Shown here: positions 47,875-61,356 of the stretch, in pieces
How positions within the stretch are numbered: the first letter of the stretch is position 1
How the letters are laid out: every line of letters begins with the position of its first letter
From: Limnoperna fortunei
Taxonomy: Eukaryota; Mollusca; Bivalvia; Mytilida; Modiolidae
Reading direction: 5' to 3'
DNA length: 64,000 nucleotides
Assembly: GCA_944474755.1 (NCBI GenBank)
Contig: OX104117.1
Span: forward strand, 72,516,926-72,580,925
Program-made: the position numbers and the translations under genes
The notes under the pieces: model-generated
What the model saw: the letters and a program-made list of their open reading frames with translations, nothing else
Database searches by the model: none
Told to the model about the DNA's origin: nothing

Positions 47875-48525
47875 CGTGCGCTGGTTTTAATCTTCATACT
47901 GCGATAGAAATAATTTAAAACGGATGTTAGATGACTTCATCTTTTCTGACATTTGTTTTCCCCTCAAGCAATGATAATCAAGAAGCAAGAGGCAAATTGT
48001 AAGAGATATCGTTTTCATTTAACGGAAACCTCAAAGATGATTATAAAAAAATCTGTTAATTGCAGTGAAATGGTTCCTTCTTTGTTCAAATTGTATATTT
48101 ATGGCTTGGCTTTATTACCATCAATATTGCCTAAAAGTTGTCCACAAAGAGGAATAATTTGCTTTAATGTTTAAGTTATTAAAAGGTATTTTACTTTCAC
48201 ATTTGTTTATATTTTTCTACTGTGAAGCCAATATAAACTTGACTTATTTATAATGTATTCTAGTAATTTTTAATAAATACCTATAAACAAGTTACCAGAT
48301 GGTGTTGCGACATGTTTTTAACATACTGATGTCACGTAAAAGCCTTTTTTTCATTCCAATGAAGACGATTTACAGGTGAAAATAGCGTCTAAATTATTTA
48401 ATAATGATATTGTTTTGTATTAAAAGTTCACATGTATGTTCATATCAAGAAGTAAAATGGTGGCGTTCGTTCATTTGATAAAATATTAAATTTATTATTG
48501 CAGCGTGTATTACTGTCTACATCAT
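47875..48525. other. Intergenic stretch
   Basis: A 73-codon frame (47953-48174) shows no domain and is not called. Confidence 0.45.
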
Positions 48526-48532
48526 GCTGATA

Positions 48533-48909
48533 TTGATTGATTGGATGTTTGCTGTACCTCCATGCGAACAGTATTTCAGCTGTATTCGGGACGAGAAAAA
48601 GTAAACAAGCAATAAAGATGGGATGGGACATAGAGAACATAATTGTCACTGCCATTGGAAACGTATGAAGTATTGGTAGGGGCGGTGAATTAGGCCTTTT
48701 GTAGCAGCTTCAATGAGCCTGCTCTTTTTTTAATTCTGCAAAAGAGATCTGTATTGTTCACGGAGCATGACATTCCCCAAACACGTAACCCATTACGGTC
48801 TGTGGTCAGACTTTTCGTAATATGACATGAAAACCCCCAAACGAGAGTGTCTAAATTATCCGCCACCCGGGTACGCGCTGGGCTCCTCTGAGGGTCAAAC
48901 ACTGGGAAC
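48533..48909 (-). repeat. CAAT-tailed retroposon, near full-length
   Basis: Tail TTGATTGATTGGATGTTTGC at 48533, CGAACAGTATTTCAGCTG, GGTAGGGGCGGTGAATTAGG, CCAAACACGTAACCC, CATGAAAACCCCC, CGCCACCCGGGTACGCG, GCTGGGCTCCTCTG and an ACACTGGGAACC end. Confidence 0.8.
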
Positions 48910-49506
48910 CTTCCTTGAATAGTCCTAGCCATGCCGATTTTTACTTGCATAGATGTGATTATAGTGATCATTCAGCTCGTTTAGATATAATCAGTACCAG
49001 GTTAAGATATGCAAGTATCAAATATAATAAATGTGTATTTTATTTTACAATCGTGGCATGTTTATTATTTTGTTGCAAATTACAGCGAAAGGACATATAA
49101 TTTTTTATAAATGTAATTAAAATGCATATCAAAGACGTCTAAGATTACTTTATTCACAACGAAATATAATTAAAAGCTTAAGACGCGTTAATAAAACACA
49201 TATAAGCAACGAGAGTTTCTATTTTTAAAAAGCCATGCAGATGTCACCTAACGTTCATGTAATGTAACTTGTAACTGATAAATGCCGTCGGCACTTTCTA
49301 TGCATCCTATTTTTTTCTTTCGTGTCGTTAATAACGCATTACTTGTTAATTTGTCTCTGTATTAGTTCTTTAATAGGCATCATTCTTCTATAATTCAATC
49401 ATCTACGTTCGTTAAGTCAAACAATTTTCAGGAAATACATTTGTTCTTATTTTATCTTTGTCTTGAAGGCTTGTTAACACATTAATCAAAGTAAATTACA
49501 AGTAAT

Positions 49507-49647
49507 ATGTACATATGTAATCATAATGACAATGTCAAAGCTGAATATACAATATGTACATATGTAATCATAATGACAATGTCAAAGCTGAATATACAAT
49601 ATGTACATATGTAATCATAATGACAATGTCAAAGCTGAATATACAAT
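49507..49647 (+). repeat. 47-bp tandem repeat, three exact units
   Basis: Units start at 49507, 49554 and 49601 (ATGTACATATGTAATCATAA...). The three are essentially identical, while copy B has one diverged unit near 58755, so the triplication is recent and specific to A. Confidence 0.93.
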
Positions 49648-49833
49648 ATGTAATTAGCTTAAAGCAATGATTTCATGTGCTTCCTTAACTCCAAGCTACT
49701 ACGTGTCTTAATGGCATGGGTAGGTATAATAAATGACGAAGTAATTAATATTATCTTAATTTGAAAGTGTCCGTGGTGTTCGGTATTTTATTATTACCTC
49801 TATTCAGTGGCATCATAGTGTTTTGACAAGTTA

Positions 49834-50096
49834 AGTTTTTGTTTGTTTGAATGGTGTTTTAATGCCATTTTCACTAATTTTTCAGATATATCGTGGCGTC
49901 CAGTTGTTATTGCGGAAGAAGCCAAAGTACCTGGAGAAAATCCTTGTCCTGCGGTAGGAAAATTGGCAATTCTTGTCAATAAAGATTGAAGCCGAGTACA
50001 CTCTACCCGCAGTGAGACTCGAACCCGCAAACTCAGTGTTGACAGACCACTTGATCAGTAGTAGATGAGTTACTACCTCAACAACTCGGCCACTTG
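49834..50096 (-). mobile_element. SINE in copy A only
   Basis: Minus-strand SINE with head CAAGTGGCCGAGTTGTTGAG, intact B box GGTTCGAGTC, body and GTTTGTTTGAATGG tail side. Copy B shows uninterrupted sequence (CAAGTTGAGTACTTGTTAAA, about 58922-58941), i.e. an unoccupied site, so it inserted after the duplication. Confidence 0.88.
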
Positions 50097-50324
50097 TTAA
50101 CTATCTTCTTTGGTTTTCTCTAAAGCATGTACTATCTAAAGGTAAAGATGTTACCCATGGGTTTGGACTTTGAATAATCGTCCAAATGCAATGTCAAACG
50201 GCAGGCAAAGTTCGTAAAGCTTTACAGGCTGTTCTAGTCTGGTTCATACGTAACAAAGCAAATGTAATACAAATGTTTAAAATGACACAATTTAAAAAAA
50301 ACAACATGCATATTACACTTATTC

Positions 50325-50485
50325 ACTGCTACAAAAGGCTAAATTTTCTGCCCCTACCCACAACTCCATACTTTTCCAGTGGCAGTCAAAGTTGTATTCC
50401 CTGTGACCCATCCCACCCCCATTTTCCGTTGATTTATTGTTTGTTTACTTGTTCCCGTCCTGACGATAGCTCAATCAATCAAACA
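50325..50485 (+). mobile_element. CAAT-tailed retroposon, copy A only
   Basis: 5'-truncated: CTACAAAAGGCTAAATTTTC, CCAGTGGCAGTCAAAG, TTGTTCCCGTCCTGACG, then CTCAATCAATCAAAC. Copy B runs directly from CAACATGCATAGTTATACC to AGATTAGGTTAATACTG, so the insertion is after the duplication. 5' truncation with an intact tail is the mark of LINE-style retroposition. Confidence 0.8.
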
Positions 50486-53400
50486 ATATAACAGAGAACA
50501 CTGATTAGGTTAGTACTGCCGTTATACTATATTTTAAAACAAGTGTTATTAAGTATTACATTTTTGTACCCTATAATACAGATGGAAATAAACGTAGTCC
50601 TCATTAAAGAAAAACTGATTTCTGTTAAACTTGGATTTAATTTGCTGCACTCTACATTGATTATAGCTGATGCTTAGAATATAAATGTAGGAATTCAAAA
50701 ATGTCTCATGGCATTTCTCTCTTAAATATTAACTACGTGCATGCAATTATCATAATTATAATGAACAATGTTGTGCATTGTAAAAATACTCACTTCATAA
50801 TTATTGCATGACGACGTAAATAATTCACATTTCATAGTACATGGTGTAAAATGACACTATTAGGTCTGATTTGTATTGTGTTCCAGAACTTTAGCGAAAC
50901 CAATCATGAGAACAAGTTTTCAAACATGTCTGCAGTAATTGATAAATGTAGAAAAGTCACCGAAAATCATACGTATGTCAGACGGACATTATTTAGACAA
51001 TTATATGTTAGAAATTAATATTCTGTTAGTTTATGTACAAAAAAAATCTATAGCACAGGAACTGTTTCTATTATTTAAGTTTTTTTTTCTTTTTTTTTTG
51101 ATTTTCCATCACGTCAATATATTCTGGTTTTTATTGGTATTGAATACATGTAACAAATTTTTAATGATTTAGCATTGGATTGGTTTCTGTTTATTTAGAA
51201 TTAAAATAATCTATTGGACTACAGAAGCAAATATAGTTTGAAATTAGATGTTTTATATCATTGCCAATATTGTATAAACCAGCATAGGAACAGAACATAT
51301 AATTAGGTTTCTTAGACTTAAATGACAGGAAGTGCCAGTTTTCGCTTCCAAGGCTGTCAGAGGTAAATCGGGATCTTTCATGCAATAAAATATCGACTGC
51401 ATTATGTACTTTAATAAATCAGATAGCACTGTATAACCTCAATCAAACAAGTGTGAATAGTACTGTATATGCAATACTAAATCAAACGGGAAAATTTTTT
51501 AAACAATCTGTAACTCATGATGGTTGACAATTAAACCCAAATATTAGGTCAATTTCTCCAACCATTAACAAAAAGGTTCGGAAAACATGTGTGACAGACT
51601 TGCGGGCAAATACAAACCCATAGGCCCGTTCGGCGATGCTGACAGGAACTAATAATTCAATACACGATTGGCAATCACTACATATCATATAGATGGGATT
51701 TTTACTGTACTGCGGATAATTTTCTGATTCTTTATCGGCACATTTAACGTATAATTATAACGTTATTTGGGCAGCAGCTGTCTTCCTTTTCAAAGCGTAA
51801 ATAGGTAAGGATTGAACAGACAAAACACGTTAAAAACATTAGTCGAATTGAACAATTATTTTCGAAAATGTCAAACGAAACGAAGACACTGCACGTTATT
51901 TCTACGGTAAAGCGCCCACTGTAGAGTAGATAATGACGAAAAACAAACCTTTTTGGATTTAAATTCTTTCGTAATCTAGATAATATTTATATATTGCACA
52001 GTTTTGTGAGAAGAAAATTGTCATGTAATATTAGACATTTTTGGAAAACAGTTGGATGAAAATATGCATATAATAATATAAAAAGCAACGTTACCAGCAA
52101 TGTTTCAAATTTCATGGATTAAAGCTTGTTATTGCTGTACATAACACAATAATTTAAAAGCAGTGTCTACACTAGGATCGAAATGTATTTAAATTTATAT
52201 CTCTACGTACCAAATAAAGAACCGGTTTGTCATTTGAAACAAATATTTAAATGTTGTTCATATTGGTAACATTCAAAGGAAAAACAGCAATTTACTGAAA
52301 ACACCGATTTCAGTAAAAATAAAATGAATTAGCGACAATATGAGTCGACGGAAAGCCAACCATGATTATTGGCGGATTGATGGTGCAAACCGGGGTTATA
52401 GTATGGTGCAGGCGGGCTGAGGAAATAGGGTATCTATTTTCTGTAATCAACTCCTCCTACAGTTTTCAACTCTAAACTATGAATCTTCACAGGAAGATTT
52501 CACATGTATTGAAATTGTGCAAATTATATTATGGAAGGTTTCCAGATTTGGAAACTTAGACATTTTTTCTCAACATTTGCAGAAGACTGTACCTATTTTG
52601 TGTAGTCAAGTCCTTCTACCTTTTTTACACAAAACAAAACATATTTGTCTAACAACTTGTAAAGAACGTCCATTTCGGGATGATTTTCATTTATCGTTAT
52701 GCGCATGCGCCACACGCACGTGTTTGTAATTTTTTTACTAGTTTCCAGACTTCTGTATATTGGTATCACATGTATCGCTCACCACGATAGAAATAACTTA
52801 AGAACTAAATATTGACAGTGGTAAATGACAATACTTATTATGGGTGCTTTACCAAAGAAATAGCGTGTAGCTTATGTAGAATTATGATATCTCTGAGATA
52901 ACATTTATAATAGATTGCTTCATTTATGATTTTAGTCTTGTGTAAAAAAATTTTTATTGTGTTGTACAAGAAATATGGACAAAGGGTATAGTAGATCATC
53001 AATCGTGCCGTCAAAGCAAGCGTAGATGATAGTGGAAACAGTCATTATTCATCTTACATTTTGCCTTTGTCCACAGAAAAAATTAAATAAGCTTAAGAAT
53101 AACAAATCACACAATCAATATTTTCGCTCAAACATTTGTGTAAAATGTCAATGTTTTCTTTTCAAAAAAAACTTCTCCGTTACTCATCCTACAAGTAAAA
53201 ACCGTAAAATCCCATCTTTTTTTATATTAACATTTCTCAATTTTTATAAATATCGAAGCGTTTGCGGTAGTTTACTCTGAACAATTATTCATTAGAATGT
53301 CTTTCGCAGTATTCAAATCCTTTTCTTGGTAGTTTTGTTAAACAAGACCTCTTTTACAGCTAAAAGAAAGCCTGTATCAGAGATTAATTAAATGTTTCTA

Positions 53401-54127
53401 ATTTAAAATTTTGTATCTCTTATTGTGCAATTGCAGCATTTTTAATGAGCAAATATAATACAACCTACCAATGTCTAACTGGTTCTGTAAAGTTCTCATT
53501 ATACAATTGATGGTTTACTTTTATTTATATTTATGAAAATACAATTCTCTCGATAGCTGTTTACAACATTTCTTTTTCAGTTACATGTAATGTAAAATTA
53601 TTACGTATTATTTCTTGTTTTAACTGCATTTTGCTGAAAAATGTACATCCAATAAAATAAACCGAAAAACACCCGAATAAGATACTTTACTAAAGAAGCT
53701 ACATATGTATATCAGGCGTTCATTTCTTATCTGAGATATATATGTGATATAAGCTGGTTAGCAAATAACGTTTGTGCTCTTGTTGAGGTTGTGAGTTTAT
53801 ATTACGCACCGGACTCGGACGTTTGTGAGTGACGTGTTCCAAGATTGTCAATCTTATACGTTATTGACACTTAATTTAATTGTCAAAAGGAAACTTCACT
53901 TGCCATAGTTTTGCGAAACAGTGGGCGGAATGATAATAAACAACATAGTATGAGGGTGTTTATTTGTGAACCAAATCAGCATTTAAAAATGAATTCAAAA
54001 GTGTGGAAACAAGATCCGAGTTTTGCATGTTTTAAGGCCCATATTGATGTTAATGAGTGAACAAATTGTTGAATCAAAAATGACACAGAAAACCAATAAA
54101 CGGATTAAGTTTGAAATGTCTGTTGAT

Positions 54128-54435
54128 TGAATATTTGCTTACGTCCAGCGAGCAGTATTTCAACTGTATTCAGGACCAGTTAACAAAACAAAAAAAATAA
54201 ACGGAAAAATCGGTGGTAATGAACATATAATAGCGACTACAATAAGAGCGGCTATTTTCAAAATGGACAAAAAATTCTTTATCGTGCAAGGAGCGTGGCA
54301 GCATCCCAACACGTCACCACTACAGTCGGCGCGGCCAGGCTTAATGTATTTTGACCTGACAACCCTCCTTTTGGGAGGACCTCCCCTATCTGTCGTTTGG
54401 AGACACGCTGGGCTGCTTTATGAGTCTAGCCCTCA
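54128..54435 (-). mobile_element. CAAT-tailed retroposon shared by A and B
   Basis: TTGATTGAATATTTGC tail, GTCCAGCGAGCAGTATTTC, then GACACGCTGGGCTGC and GAGTCTAGCCCTCAT. The orthologous copy is at 62283-62545 in B, so it predates the duplication. Confidence 0.8.
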
Positions 54436-54689
54436 TAGTATGATCCCAGAGAGATTGCTTTTGGCTGAGAGCATTTAAAAGTATTTTATGTTATAATCAA
54501 ATTTAATTGAAAAACCTTGTAGTAACTTAAATAACCTTTGGACTTATCGCATATATTATTGTCGAAACTTCAATGCACTGACCTATTATTCTTTAAAAGA
54601 TATACTCAGCTGCTTTAGATAAGTTCCATTTCGTCTATTAATTTTCTTAATAATGAAAAGTGGATTTAATCTCTTTATTGGACATTGAT

Positions 54690-55020
54690 CTCGATAAAAT
54701 TAAAATCAAAATCGTGTAAAGAAGATCAGATTTGTGCATGTTTCGAGGCACAAACTGTTGAATCTAAGATGATACGGAAATACAATTAACGGATTAAGTT
54801 TAAAATGTCAGATGAGATGGCTTTTGACTGAGAGCCATTAAAACTATTTGATGCTAAAATCATATTTAAATGTAAAATCTTGTAGTAACTTAAAATAACC
54901 TTTGTGCCTTTTAAAGCATATAATTTTGTCGAAACTCCAATGCACTCACCTATTATTTTTTGGAAAGATATACTCAGTTCAATTAATACAACATAAATAT
55001 TGTCTATTATTTGTCTTAAT
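54690..55020 (+). repeat. Internal older duplication within copy A
   Basis: 54690-55020 (GTGTAAAGAAGATCAGATTT, GGATTAAGTTTAAAATGTC, CTTGTAGTAACTTAAAATAA) is a diverged repeat of 54000-54600 without the retroposon. B has the same pair (62110 and 62776), so this duplication is older than A/B. Confidence 0.7.
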
Positions 55021-55959
55021 AGTAAAATGTTGTTTTCATAAAATTCATCTAGTAATTCATTTAAATTCATTCTAGAAATTATTTTCATAAAAAGAACAAT
55101 TACATTTCAAAACTTCGTGTGAAACAAAAAGAATCTGCCATCTCTTATTGTATTTTCTGTATCTGTAGAGGATCTGGGCTGTGCTTCACTACTGAATTTA
55201 GTGTCCAGGTGTAGATGGTAAAAGTCGCCAACACTGCTATTATTTAGTGAGATGAACGCGGTGAAGTTTTTGTTAAATTTGTCGAATTAGTAGGGACTTC
55301 CTTCAAAATATATTTGACATTCATTCCTGCAGCTCATGTCCAATTTCTGGTACAGATGAGGTCATACACTCCCATCTGTACTTGCTGCGTCATCCAATTA
55401 TCCAATAATACCATAACATTCTTGTTTCTGGCGTTCTGATTGAATGTCGTGCAGATTTGTTTTTGTATCCTTCTGAATCTGAATATCAGACAATATCCAA
55501 TACACAATAACGCTAGCTAAATATTTCAATGCAAGTTTTATATAAATATAGCTCACGTTCTATTTCTCTAATGGCTTCATATGTGAGTTACAGAATTAGA
55601 AATTAAAACTTCATAATAAAGCAGTATGGTATGGAAACTAGCAAATGTCTATCACATTAAAAAATGAATGCAAATAACAGAAAAAACACAATTATCCGAT
55701 TTATAGTTCATGGCATTCTTCATACTTGTATGCGTTCTAGATATTTCTTATTAATCGAACATTTGCTAAACATGCAGAAAGCAATACTTTAGCTACAATG
55801 TTAACAGCCTTAAAATCTAGTTATTGTGACTAACACTGACAAAGTATGGATCATTAGATAGGGATTCGGACGTTTGCGTATCTAGCGGTTGTAGTGAGAC
55901 CACGTTTTCCAAAATTTGTCTTACAATCATTTGCAAATTTCACGTTACATCAGTTTTTT

Positions 55960-56900
55960 TACTTTAAGGACAATAGCCGATATGTCATTTAGGCCAATTG
56001 CAATGTAAAAGTATTTTAATGATGCTTATCGAGTGGGGTTTATCTGGAACTATGTAGCTGTAGACGACAAGACATTACCATATATTTAAACCGTATACGA
56101 AAAAGTTTTGGAATTTTTATACATAAAGTGGTAAAAAATGTTTGATTATTTATAGTCTGACCCCCCTCCAGTTCTCATGTAAATATTTAAAAGGAAAAAA
56201 ATGCTTGACTCATTCAACAAAGTTATCGATTTCGATCAGGACAAATATTCAAAATATAATTATATATTCATCAGGTATATTACAATTTTCGTAAAAATTG
56301 TCATCATGCATGTAACATTAATTCTTGGGTAATTTTTTCAGAATCAATTTTATTAAAATCATTTCTGTAATAATAATATTTTTTTATATATTTATCAAAA
56401 GTTTTAAACAAAAATAAATAAAATTTGAAGAAGTAAATTATATAGTCTCCCATATTCGCCCATATGTATCTATATACATAGATATTGATGTGACTTGTTT
56501 ATTTAGGACATGCAAAGTAATGTGTGAGCGGAGAGGTTTCACCCATTTATGAAAATATCTTAATATGTAAGAGAAAGCTACGTGTACATATGTTACTGTT
56601 TCACTTTCTGAATTTGATTGGTTTTTAAACTGAGTATAAATGAGTAACAACATATAAAAAACTTTGTATCGACACCGTGGCATTGGTAGTCATGTGTTCC
56701 AGCTGTTTAGGTCATGTGCAATCTATCACCTGCGTGTCAACATTGTTTTGTAGTTACTTAATTATTTTTACTTTTTTAACTTTTTATGTATTGTCAGAGT
56801 TATTATACACGAATAAAATTGAATTTATTCTCTATTTAAGCGAATTACCTTCTTTAAACGCCAATTAAAAAACGTCAGAAACATTGTTTAGTTTTTTTTG
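55960..56900. other. Spacer between duplicated blocks
   Basis: AT-rich; short frames only. Confidence 0.45.
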
Positions 56901-56914
56901 CCCTCAGCACTGTC

Positions 56915-57125
56915 TGTTTTTGTTTAACGCTACTTTTAGCAATCATGTCGTCACTATTTAATGGATAATAGAGAAAGAAAGTATGAATATCAGATGAAAA
57001 CCTCCGATCATTGACAGAAAAACTGTTTATCCTAGTCAATAAGTATTTCAGTCGAACAGCAGTCAGGTTTGACCTTTGCAGCCTCGCCCGTCTTCTGAAG
57101 CCTAACAGTAACGCTACATTTATGG
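56915..57125 (-). repeat. Very decayed SINE copy
   Basis: GTTTAACGCTACTTTTAGCA, TGTCGTCACTATTTAATGG and CCTAGTCAATAAGTATT follow the SINE body; the tRNA head is nearly gone. Confidence 0.4.
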
Positions 57126-57129
57126 ACGT

Positions 57130-57905
57130 CATTTTTCATGATATATTGTTTCCAGTATTAAGAGTTCAATAAAAAATGTTGTTCTTACAATTGATCAAAT
57201 TATATCATATCTTAATCAGGTTAGGATTCATTGGAAAGCTATTATTTATAGCGTATTTGGCAAAAACAAGTTTGCTAATATTTGTTAAAGGATTATTTTT
57301 TAAATACTAGTAAACATCTATCAAAACTAAGCTATAATGAGAATTCAACTTGTCTTAGTAGCTGTTTATTAGCTTCAAGTGGTGGCTTCCGGTAATGACA
57401 AGGCTTTGTGGTCAGAGCTTTAGCTGTAATTCGTACTAAACGTTTTAATCGAATTTCCGATATATTTGAAAATTAGACGCCTTGTTAAAACTAGATTTTT
57501 GTAGACAGGCACTACATTATTTCAATTATGTTTAAATGGGTAACAACAAGAATTTGCACGGGGTTTGTAAGCTAAGTATACATAATATTTAGTTATTTTC
57601 ACCAGTTTTTTTCATGGGAGTTATTTGTCATCATTTCAATCCTAAATAACGTCGATGTAATTCTGATTGACTTTTTTCATCCAGTTTTTCATTACATTAC
57701 ACATGACGCTATTGAGCTGCGTTTTAATTGTATCTCATGTATTATAATATGCAGTGTGTTGAATTAATTTTAACATTGATAACCTATTGCATTTATGAGA
57801 CTAATTAGGACTTAATACTACATAATTTAATTTTATGAATCATTAACTTTAAAATTTTGAAAATTATATACAGTAACGTTATAGCACGACCTACCGTCGT
57901 CTATA
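57130..57905. other. AT-rich intergenic stretch
   Basis: Nothing recognised. Confidence 0.5.
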
Positions 57906-57954
57906 TTTGTAAATAAAATACAACAAATTTCCATGCAATAAATTTTTTTCCACG

Positions 57955-58000
57955 CCTGACGCGCGTTTCATCTATTCAAAACGTATCAGAAGCCCTCTAC
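57955..58000 (-). ncRNA. Hammerhead ribozyme remnant 1
   Basis: Minus strand: CTGATAC (57983-57989; the final GA of CTGATGA is changed), stem II GTTT/AGAT kept by wobbles, GAAA, CGCG stem III and an intact GTC. Stem I pairs weakly. The changed catalytic core should abolish cleavage. Confidence 0.7.
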
Positions 58001-58309
58001 CCAAACATTAAAAATGCCAAACACTATATGAATATGAAGAGCAATATAACAATAAAACCAAAAAATATGCCAAACTGGAAACCATATTATGACTAAGATA
58101 AACCTTTACCTTAGGTAGGAAGAACCTTATGATTTTGACCATTTTGAAATTGACACTGACTATTTCATGCTTTGATGTGTTATACAACACAAAAAAATTG
58201 ATGGCGGAGCGGGCTCACCTTGGGGAATTAAAACTCCACCAGCAGCGCTAACCATCACGAATCTTAGAAATAAAAAAAAATACAACAAAGTTCCAGGCAA
58301 ACAATTTTG

Positions 58310-58360
58310 CTATGTCTGTCGCGCGTTTCGTCTATTCAAGACTCATCAGAAGCACTCTAA
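58310..58360 (-). ncRNA. Hammerhead ribozyme remnant 2
   Basis: Minus strand: CTGATGA (58343-58349), perfect stem II GTCT/AGAC with a five-base loop, GAAA (58326-58329), CGCG stem III, but the cleavage triplet GTC is GAC and stem I is mismatched. Likely inactive. Confidence 0.72.
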
Positions 58361-61356
58361 CCAAAAAATGGAAATACCAAACATTATATGAATATGAAGA
58401 GCGTATAACAATAAAACCAAAATATGCGAAAAAACTGGAAACCAAATTAACACGAACAAGCAATGAAAGTTTATATTTTATAAGCCATGCAGAAAACATA
58501 GTCAATGATATATACAGCTGACAAATGCTGAATGCACGTCCTTTTCATTTTATTTTTTTCTTTCATGTCGTTAAATAACACATTACTTGCTAATTTGTCT
58601 CCATATTAGTTCTTTAATAGGCATCAGTCTTCTTAAATTAAATCATGTACGTTCGTTCAGTCAAACAATTTTCAAGAAATAACATTTGCGGATATTGAAA
58701 GTAATATTTGTCTTGGAGAGTTGTTAACACATTATTCACAAATAAAGTATACACATATATTGATAGTGACAATGTCAAAACTTAATTGAAATTAGCTTTA
58801 AAAAATGCTTTCTTTGATTCTTCAACTCCAAGCTAAAACGCGTCTTTAAAACATGTACATGTAGAAGAAGACAAAGTTATTAATATAATAATGATTTTTA
58901 GAGGGATCGTAGGGTTTTTGGCAAGTTGAGTACTTGTTAAATTATTATCTTTGCCGGTTTCTGTAAAGTATGTACTACCTAAAGATGTCGAGTTACCCAT
59001 TGGTTTGGCCTTATCGAATAATCGTCAAAATACAATGTCATGTTATGTTCGTTTATGCTTAACAGGCCTCATTAGTCTTCATTAGTCTGGTACATAACAG
59101 GACACAAAGTGTAAAAAATACAAATGTTTAAGTGACAAAATTGTAAAGAACCAACATGCATAGTTATACCAGATTAGGTTAATACTGTCGCAATTCTATA
59201 ATTTGCCTTTTAAAAACAAATCTAACATTCTGTCAACCTATAATACATATGGAAAATGAACGTAGTTCTCATTAAAGAAAAACTGGTTTTCTTAAATTGA
59301 GAGAATATTGTTAACTTAATTTGCTACACTCTACATTGATTATAGCTGAATCATTTTATAAATATAAGAATTAAAATTTTCTCATGGTTTAACTATGAAA
59401 CAGGAAGTTATATATCTGTCTTAACTGTCTACAAAGTTTAGTCATTACGTTCCTAAACATGTGGATGCAGTCATCACAAAATAACAATGTTGTGCATCGA
59501 AAAAATTCTAACTTTATAATTTCTGTAAGAAGACGTCAATAATTCAGAATTTCACAATTCACACTGTAGAGTGACACTATTAGATTGTAGTATTTGTATT
59601 TATATTGTTTCAGTATACAGTACTTAACCGACAACAAGCATGAGAACAAGTTTTCAGAAGTGTGCAGTAGCTGATAAAGGTATAAAAACTGCCGAAAATG
59701 GCACATGAGGCTTTTATTTTAAAAAGAAGAATAATTATAGTTTATCAATTAATGAAAATAAGGTTCATGTTATTAAGGACAATTAGCTATAACATTTTGT
59801 TTGTGCATTGTAATAGTTTATGTACGAAAAGAAAATGTATATCACAGGAAGTTTGTCTATTATCTTAGTTTGTTTTTCCATTACGTACATATCTTCATGA
59901 CATACTAAATAATTAAAAAAGAATTGTCAAACAAGTGAGAATAATACTTCAAATGTATTACATGTACTTAGCCAAGCTCCACCAGGTCTAGGGACCATAA
60001 GTTCGTCAATAATCGTTGAACGGAACAGATTTCCAACCATTCGTAACTTATGACTATCAAACTAAATATCAGGTAAATAATATCTCCAACGATCAAAAAG
60101 GTTCGGAAAACGTGTGTGACCCACTGACTGACTGACAGAGTGAAAATCTATACTCCCCTTTAGCGATGCCGGTAAGGGAGTAATGAATGAATACAGCAAA
60201 ACATATCGCATTTTTACTGTGCTTCGGACAATATTATTTTTCTTTAGTTATCCGCGCTTTTAAATTAAACGTCTAGCGATATTTAGGCGTTGTCTTCTTT
60301 TTCAAAGCTTACATGGGTAAGAATTGAACACACGTAACACGTTTACTACAATGTCAAAGTTAATAATCATTTTCAAAATTTTTAAACGAAACGAAGACAT
60401 TGTACCGCGGTGCTTGTGTAGAAATATGATATATCTGAGATTTATAGTGGATTACTTCATTTATATTTTTTAGTCTTGTGTAGGAAATTTGTTTTATTGT
60501 GTTGTGTAATAAATGAAGACAAAGGGTATAGTAGCTCATCAATCGGGCCTTCCAAGCAAACGTAAACGATTAAACGTGGTAAGAGCCATTATTCATCGAA
60601 CCTTTAGCCTTTTTCTAAGGAATAATTCAATAAGCTTAAGAATACCGAATCAACCAATCTATATTTTCTCTCAAACATTTGTGTACGATGTCAATATTTT
60701 CTTTTCAAATAAAACGTCACCGTGACTTATTATGTAAGTAATAACGGGAAAATCCCATCTTGTTTGATATTAACATTTTTCCATTTTTCATAAATATCGA
60801 AGCTAAAGCGTTAGTATAATCTGAACAATTATTAATTAAAATGTTTCATCTAATTGAAAGCCTTCAGCAGAGATTAATTTGATTAACGAGGAAATATAAT
60901 ACAACGTAACAATGTTTAACTCGTTTTCGTGGTTCTGTAAAATCCTCATTATACACTGTACAATTGACGGGTTACTTTTATTAATATTAATAAAAATACA
61001 ATTCTCTCGATATCTGTTTCCAACATTTCCGTTTCGATAACATTGATTGTAATTATTATGTATTATTACCCAATACCTTATTTAAATGTAATTTAGTATT
61101 TTTTTTACTGTTTCCTGAAATTCTAAAAACGTCAACGTTCGCTATTTGTTGACCGGTCAATTGTTTCAACTGTTTCCCCCAGCTGCTCAGACATACTGTA
61201 TAAAATGTGGGCGGTGTGACATAGTTAAAAGATTGTTAAATTGAGAAAGTTTAATTTGTAACATAAAAGCAAAACTATTTTCTTGTTCCTTTTTTCTCCG
61301 ACGAGTACTGTTAAAACAGTAATTGATCGTGTAATAAAACATTTGTTTCATGGGTG

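Larger units (their letters stand above)
49190..55955 (+). repeat. Segmental duplication, copy A
   Basis: Collinear with copy B (58446-63830) in direct orientation. Paired landmarks (A/B): GCCATGCAG 49233/58488; TTAGTTCTTTAATAGGCATC 49363/58606; AGTCTGGT 50236/59088; AAAGGGTATAGTAG 52982/60521; ATCAGGCGTTCATT 53711/61578; GATCAGAT 54724 and 62158/62815; CAGATGAGG 55353/63324; TTTTCCAAAAT 55907/63769. Identity varies from high to moderate block by block. No conserved frame spans both copies, so the shared sequence appears non-coding. A carries a SINE, a 5'-truncated CAAT-tail copy and a 47-bp triplication that B lacks, and about 950 bp (51900-52870) that B has lost or never had. Confidence 0.9.
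57911..58448 (-). mobile_element. Retrozyme-like element with two hammerhead repeats
   Basis: Two direct repeats of about 180 bp (57911-58090 and 58268-58448) flank about 180 bp of unique sequence. Each repeat carries a minus-strand hammerhead core, and the GCGCGTTTC marks lie exactly 360 bp apart (57961, 58321). This matches the paired-ribozyme layout of retrozymes and Penelope-like elements, where two cuts release a unit-length RNA (here 360 nt). The unique part contains GAATTAAAACTCCACCAGC. No coding capacity. The element ends precisely where homology of copies A and B begins. Confidence 0.78.

Noticed and set aside
55320..55430. A conserved A/B block with TGCGTCA and CAGATGAGG, considered as a regulatory element.
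   Set aside because: By eye it is no better conserved than other blocks of the duplication, so no special constraint is shown.
60513..60725. A frame in copy B (MKTKGIVAHQSG...) followed by a GTAAGA donor-like site.
   Set aside because: The aligned part of copy A (about 52973) has a different frame and an early stop, so the sequence has not evolved as coding.
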